Shown one piece after another: positions 53,096 to 54,979 of a stretch of DNA of 54,979 nt. How positions within the stretch are numbered: the stretch's first letter is position 1; each line of letters begins with the position of its first letter. This DNA is from Paenibacillus senegalensis JC66 (lineage in GTDB: Bacteria > Bacillota > Bacilli > Paenibacillales > NBRC-103111). The stretch is from NCBI RefSeq assembly GCF_000285515.1, contig NZ_HE610957.1, forward strand, positions 226,726-281,704. Direction: 5' to 3'. The notes under the pieces were generated by a model. It made no database searches, was not told where the DNA came from, and saw nothing but the letters and a program-made list of their open reading frames with translations. The translations under genes and the position numbers were made by a program.

Positions 53096-53405
53096 GATCT
53101 CCCCTCCTAGTTAGTATGTTACACTGGAAGCGTCTACTAAATTATGCAAAGATATTATATTTAAAGAGATTATACCATTAAGTTCCATTAACGCAATTCA
53201 CTTATAGCTTTTTTTCTCGGTCTATATCTTGTTAGACTTACAGTCTCTGCTGAGAGTTATGCAAAATGCCGTTACCATTATCTGGTTGCTATGTTAGAAT
53301 GAAAAATATGAAGCTTGATTTTCTGTTATGTGAAGTGTAATGATATGAAGCTTGTATCGGCTGCTATGTTAAGTGTGATATAAAGCTTGTAGAGGAGAGA
53401 ATGAG
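53096..53405. other. Divergent intergenic region with a repeat
   Basis: 310 bp between the exporter operon and the VOC gene. It contains the repeat at 53306-53390. No clear promoter pair; AT-rich. Confidence 0.45.
53306..53390. repeat. 35-37 bp imperfect tandem repeat in the VOC gene leader
   Basis: ATATGAAGCTTG at 53306 and 53343 and ATATAAAGCTTG at 53378 begin three units, the first two continuing with a TATGTxAAGTGT stretch. The last unit runs into the ribosome site of the VOC gene. Confidence 0.6.
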
Positions 53406-53828
53406 ATGAAACCGCGAATCACAGTAATTACAATCGGAGTAGACGATTTGGACAGATCTCTTGCATTCTACCGGGACGGGTTAGGGTTTCCTACAGAAGG
53501 CATAGTCGGGCAGGAGTTTGAGCATGGTGCAGTAGCTTTTTTCGACCTGCAGCCGGGTCTAAGACTGGCCATTTGGAAGCGGATTGATATTGCCCACGAT
53601 ACAAAGCTTGCTAAAACGGCACCCAGCCCAACAGAATTTACAATTGGACATAATGTGGGCAGCAAAAAAGAAGTAGATCAAATTATGGAACAAGCCAATA
53701 ATGCAGGGGCAACAATTACGGTACCTCCTCATGATACTTTTTGGGGCGGTTATTCCGGCTATTTTCAAGACCCTGACGGACATCTTTGGGAGGTCGTTTG
53801 GAACCCCGAGTGGGGCTATGAGGAATAA
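53406..53828 (+). CDS. VOC (glyoxalase/dioxygenase superfamily) protein
   Basis: 140 residues with the paired beta-alpha-beta-beta-beta architecture: ITVITIGVDDLDRSLAFYRDGLGF at the start and GGYSGYFQDPDGHLWEVVWNP near the end. A metal-ligand Glu in the last strand (WEVVWN) is present. Small VOC proteins of this type include drug-binding proteins and lyases; the substrate is unknown. AGAGGAG lies upstream of the ATG at 53406. The leader carries a tandem repeat. Confidence 0.9.
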   Translation: MKPRITVITIGVDDLDRSLAFYRDGLGFPTEGIVGQEFEHGAVAFFDLQPGLRLAIWKRIDIAHDTKLAKTAPSPTEFTIGHNVGSKKEVDQIMEQANNAGATITVPPHDTFWGGYSGYFQDPDGHLWEVVWNPEWGYEE

Positions 53829-53848
53829 TTGCATTTGGGGGATTCTGA

Positions 53849-54097
53849 ATGGCATATTCGCTTATCTTTGACATGGATGGTACTTTATTTCAAACCAACA
53901 CGATCCTGGAACTGGCACTGGAAAATACGTTCAGCCAACTGCGCAAAATGGAGCTGTGGGATCGCGAATCCCCAATAGACATTTATCGTAAAATTATGGG
54001 AGCCCCTCTGCAAGAGGAAGAGCTTGCACAAGCCGACATGATTATCAATCATTTCTCTGAGCTGCCTAACCTATTAGAAGAATTAACGTTCAAATAA
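53849..54097 (+). pseudogene. Truncated HAD-family phosphatase
   Basis: 82 codons. The N-terminus LIFDMDGTLFQTNTIL has the nucleophile motif DxDGT, then the cap-domain start ENTFSQLRKMELWDRESPIDIYRKIMGAPL. Soon after, the frame ends (ELPNLLEELTFK). HAD phosphatases of this kind are 210-230 residues and need motifs II-IV, which are absent. The downstream DNA does not encode them in any frame. It starts 20 nt after the VOC gene and is likely nonfunctional. Confidence 0.65.
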
Positions 54098-54191
54098 CTC
54101 TTGTCCGTATATTCGGACGCAGGAAAACCAGATTGCAGAGCTTGGTTCACTTTGCTGGCCTGATAAGACCGGTGTTCTACGAGAACTCCGC

Positions 54192-54470
54192 GTGGCGCTC
54201 TGTGTGGCGTTTAGCGTATGTTCTACGGTGTGCTTCGTGACGGTTTGCATGTGTTCCGCATGGCTCCCATTGCTCATCTGGATTCATTGTCTCACAATTT
54301 TGTTTTCTAACGGTGTTTTATTAGCCGTACAGGATGCTCAGCTTTCCATCCTTGTGAAAATCGTTAGTTTAGTACCTGTTGCAGCTGGCCTCGGATTACT
54401 AATTGTTCAGTGGCTGAGACCGGTTAAAGAGAGCCTGTCCGAAAAGCAACTTTTTAGTACGACATCTTAA
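54192..54470 (+). CDS. Small hydrophobic ORF, uncertain
   Basis: 92 codons from a GTG without a clear ribosome site. Two to three hydrophobic stretches (WLPLLIWIHCLTILFSNGVLLA, IVSLVPVAAGLGLLIVQWL) and a charged C-terminus suggest a membrane protein fragment, and a terminator follows. The Cys-rich N-terminal part is less protein-like and the true start may be later. It may be a small membrane protein or the tail of a decayed one. Confidence 0.35.
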   Translation: MALCVAFSVCSTVCFVTVCMCSAWLPLLIWIHCLTILFSNGVLLAVQDAQLSILVKIVSLVPVAAGLGLLIVQWLRPVKESLSEKQLFSTTS

Positions 54471-54475
54471 AAAGT

Positions 54476-54517
54476 CAACACCCGAGAATGCTGTAAAATA
54501 AACATTCTTGGGTGTTG
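54476..54517 (+). terminator. Hairpin after the small hydrophobic ORF
   Basis: CAACACCCGAGAATG pairs with CATTCTTGGGTGTTG (one mismatch) around a 12-nt loop, then CATTTT. Confidence 0.75.
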
Positions 54518-54660
54518 CATTTTGACACCTTTACTTGGCAGAGGGCCTATTAGACGGTCCCTTTAATATTGGTGCATTTTACTCGAAAATGGACTTTCGT
54601 ATTATTAGGTCAACCAGGATTTTCTGGTTGGACTTTCTGGTTGGATTTTCTGACAGCCCT

Positions 54661-54979
54661 TTATATAGGTAACCCCAACCACTCCCTGAACCGATCAGCC
54701 GCATCGCTTTCAGCCTGAATACCGCTTCTGGCATTTGTCGTAAAAGGAAGCCATTGCCAGTCCTCACTCCCTACAAAACCAAGCCGGGACCAGTTATCAA
54801 GCAGCTCTTTGAAGTTGTTGGCAAGGATATAGCCGTGTCCCTCTCCGTCATCGTGACTCAGATAAACAATTGCAGCGTCTTCAGGGGTTTGCATGTCAAA
54901 AGCCAGATAATCCCCGTTCCCCACTTCACAGAAAGCTAATTTATTATGCCAGACTGCATCATAGGCGTTAGCCGGATCA
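54661..54979 (-). CDS. SMI1/KNR4 (SUKH) family protein, C-terminal part
   Basis: The frame is open to the window edge, so the gene begins outside. At least 105 residues are seen: WHNKLAFCEVGNGDYLAFDM, AAIVYLSHDDGEGHGYILANNFKELLDNWSRLGF, then a C-terminal tail. GNGDxLAxD and VxYLSHDDGE are typical of SUKH proteins. Members of this superfamily often act as immunity proteins against contact-dependent or polymorphic toxins, though many are of unknown role. Any partner lies beyond the window. Confidence 0.8.
   Translation of the reverse strand, partial: DPANAYDAVWHNKLAFCEVGNGDYLAFDMQTPEDAAIVYLSHDDGEGHGYILANNFKELLDNWSRLGFVGSEDWQWLPFTTNARSGIQAESDAADRFREWLGLPI

Overview
The window looks like a chromosomal segment of a Paenibacillus-like Gram-positive bacterium. 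The basis is strong AGGAGG ribosome-binding sites with frequent GTG/TTG starts, an LplA/LplB/LplC-type oligosaccharide ABC importer next to a YesM/YesN two-component system, a FIMAH-type C-terminal domain on a secreted lyase, and Bacillota-style operators (CIRCE, cre-like, Zur/PerR-like boxes). I see no rRNA, tRNA, CRISPR array or intact mobile element.

Layout. (1) 158-3376, minus strand: a three-gene operon (sugar nucleotidyltransferase, GT4 glycosyltransferase, alpha/alpha-barrel glycosidase-like protein). It is preceded by a near-perfect CIRCE element just downstream of a plausible promoter, which suggests heat-shock (HrcA) control of a glycan or glycoside pathway. (2) 3749-4805: a 29-codon basic peptide gene with its own promoter and terminator, a histidine phosphatase, and a possible structured RNA. 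(3) 4941-32540: a polysaccharide-utilisation region of about 27 kb. It holds a 1602-residue secreted PL8 lyase, a secreted clan GH-A hydrolase, YesN/YesM, an oligosaccharide importer (two permeases and a lipoprotein), a GH3 enzyme, an 827-residue protein of unrecognised family, an AraA/FucI-like isomerase, an AraC regulator, a GH140-like (DUF4038) hydrolase, a 109-residue unknown, an SGNH esterase and a GH2 beta-mannosidase-like enzyme. The reading is: extracellular cleavage by the lyase and endo-hydrolase, sensing by YesM/YesN, import of oligosaccharides, then intracellular trimming, deacylation and isomerisation. The exact polymer is unresolved; a uronic-acid and mannose-containing polymer fits the PL8 and GH2 enzymes.

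(4) 32921-42572, minus strand: a six-gene operon of a FecB/FecC/FecE-type importer followed by ChlI-like, ChlD-like and CobN-like chelatase subunits. Its upstream region carries two copies of the Zur-box core GTAATnATTAC plus a further perfect palindrome. A zinc- or iron-responsive system for importing and processing a metal-tetrapyrrole or metallophore is the most novel-looking proposal here. (5) 42974-44493: malate:quinone oxidoreductase broken by a single-base loss in a G run. (6) 45126-47586: two tandem CNNM/CorC-type membrane proteins. In both, the Shine-Dalgarno sequence is separated from a TTG start by the same short hairpin. (7) 48168-53095: a large-subunit catalase with a PerR-like box upstream and a three-gene ABC-2 exporter. 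(8) 53406-54979: a VOC-family protein with a repeat-containing leader, a truncated HAD phosphatase, a small membrane ORF, and the C-terminal part of an SMI1/KNR4 (SUKH) protein running off the window.

Positions 1-157 hold nothing I can support. Several intergenic regions carry repeats, notably a 52-bp hairpin-forming array at 32575-32846 and a 38-bp tandem repeat overlapping the 3' end of the ChlD-like gene.
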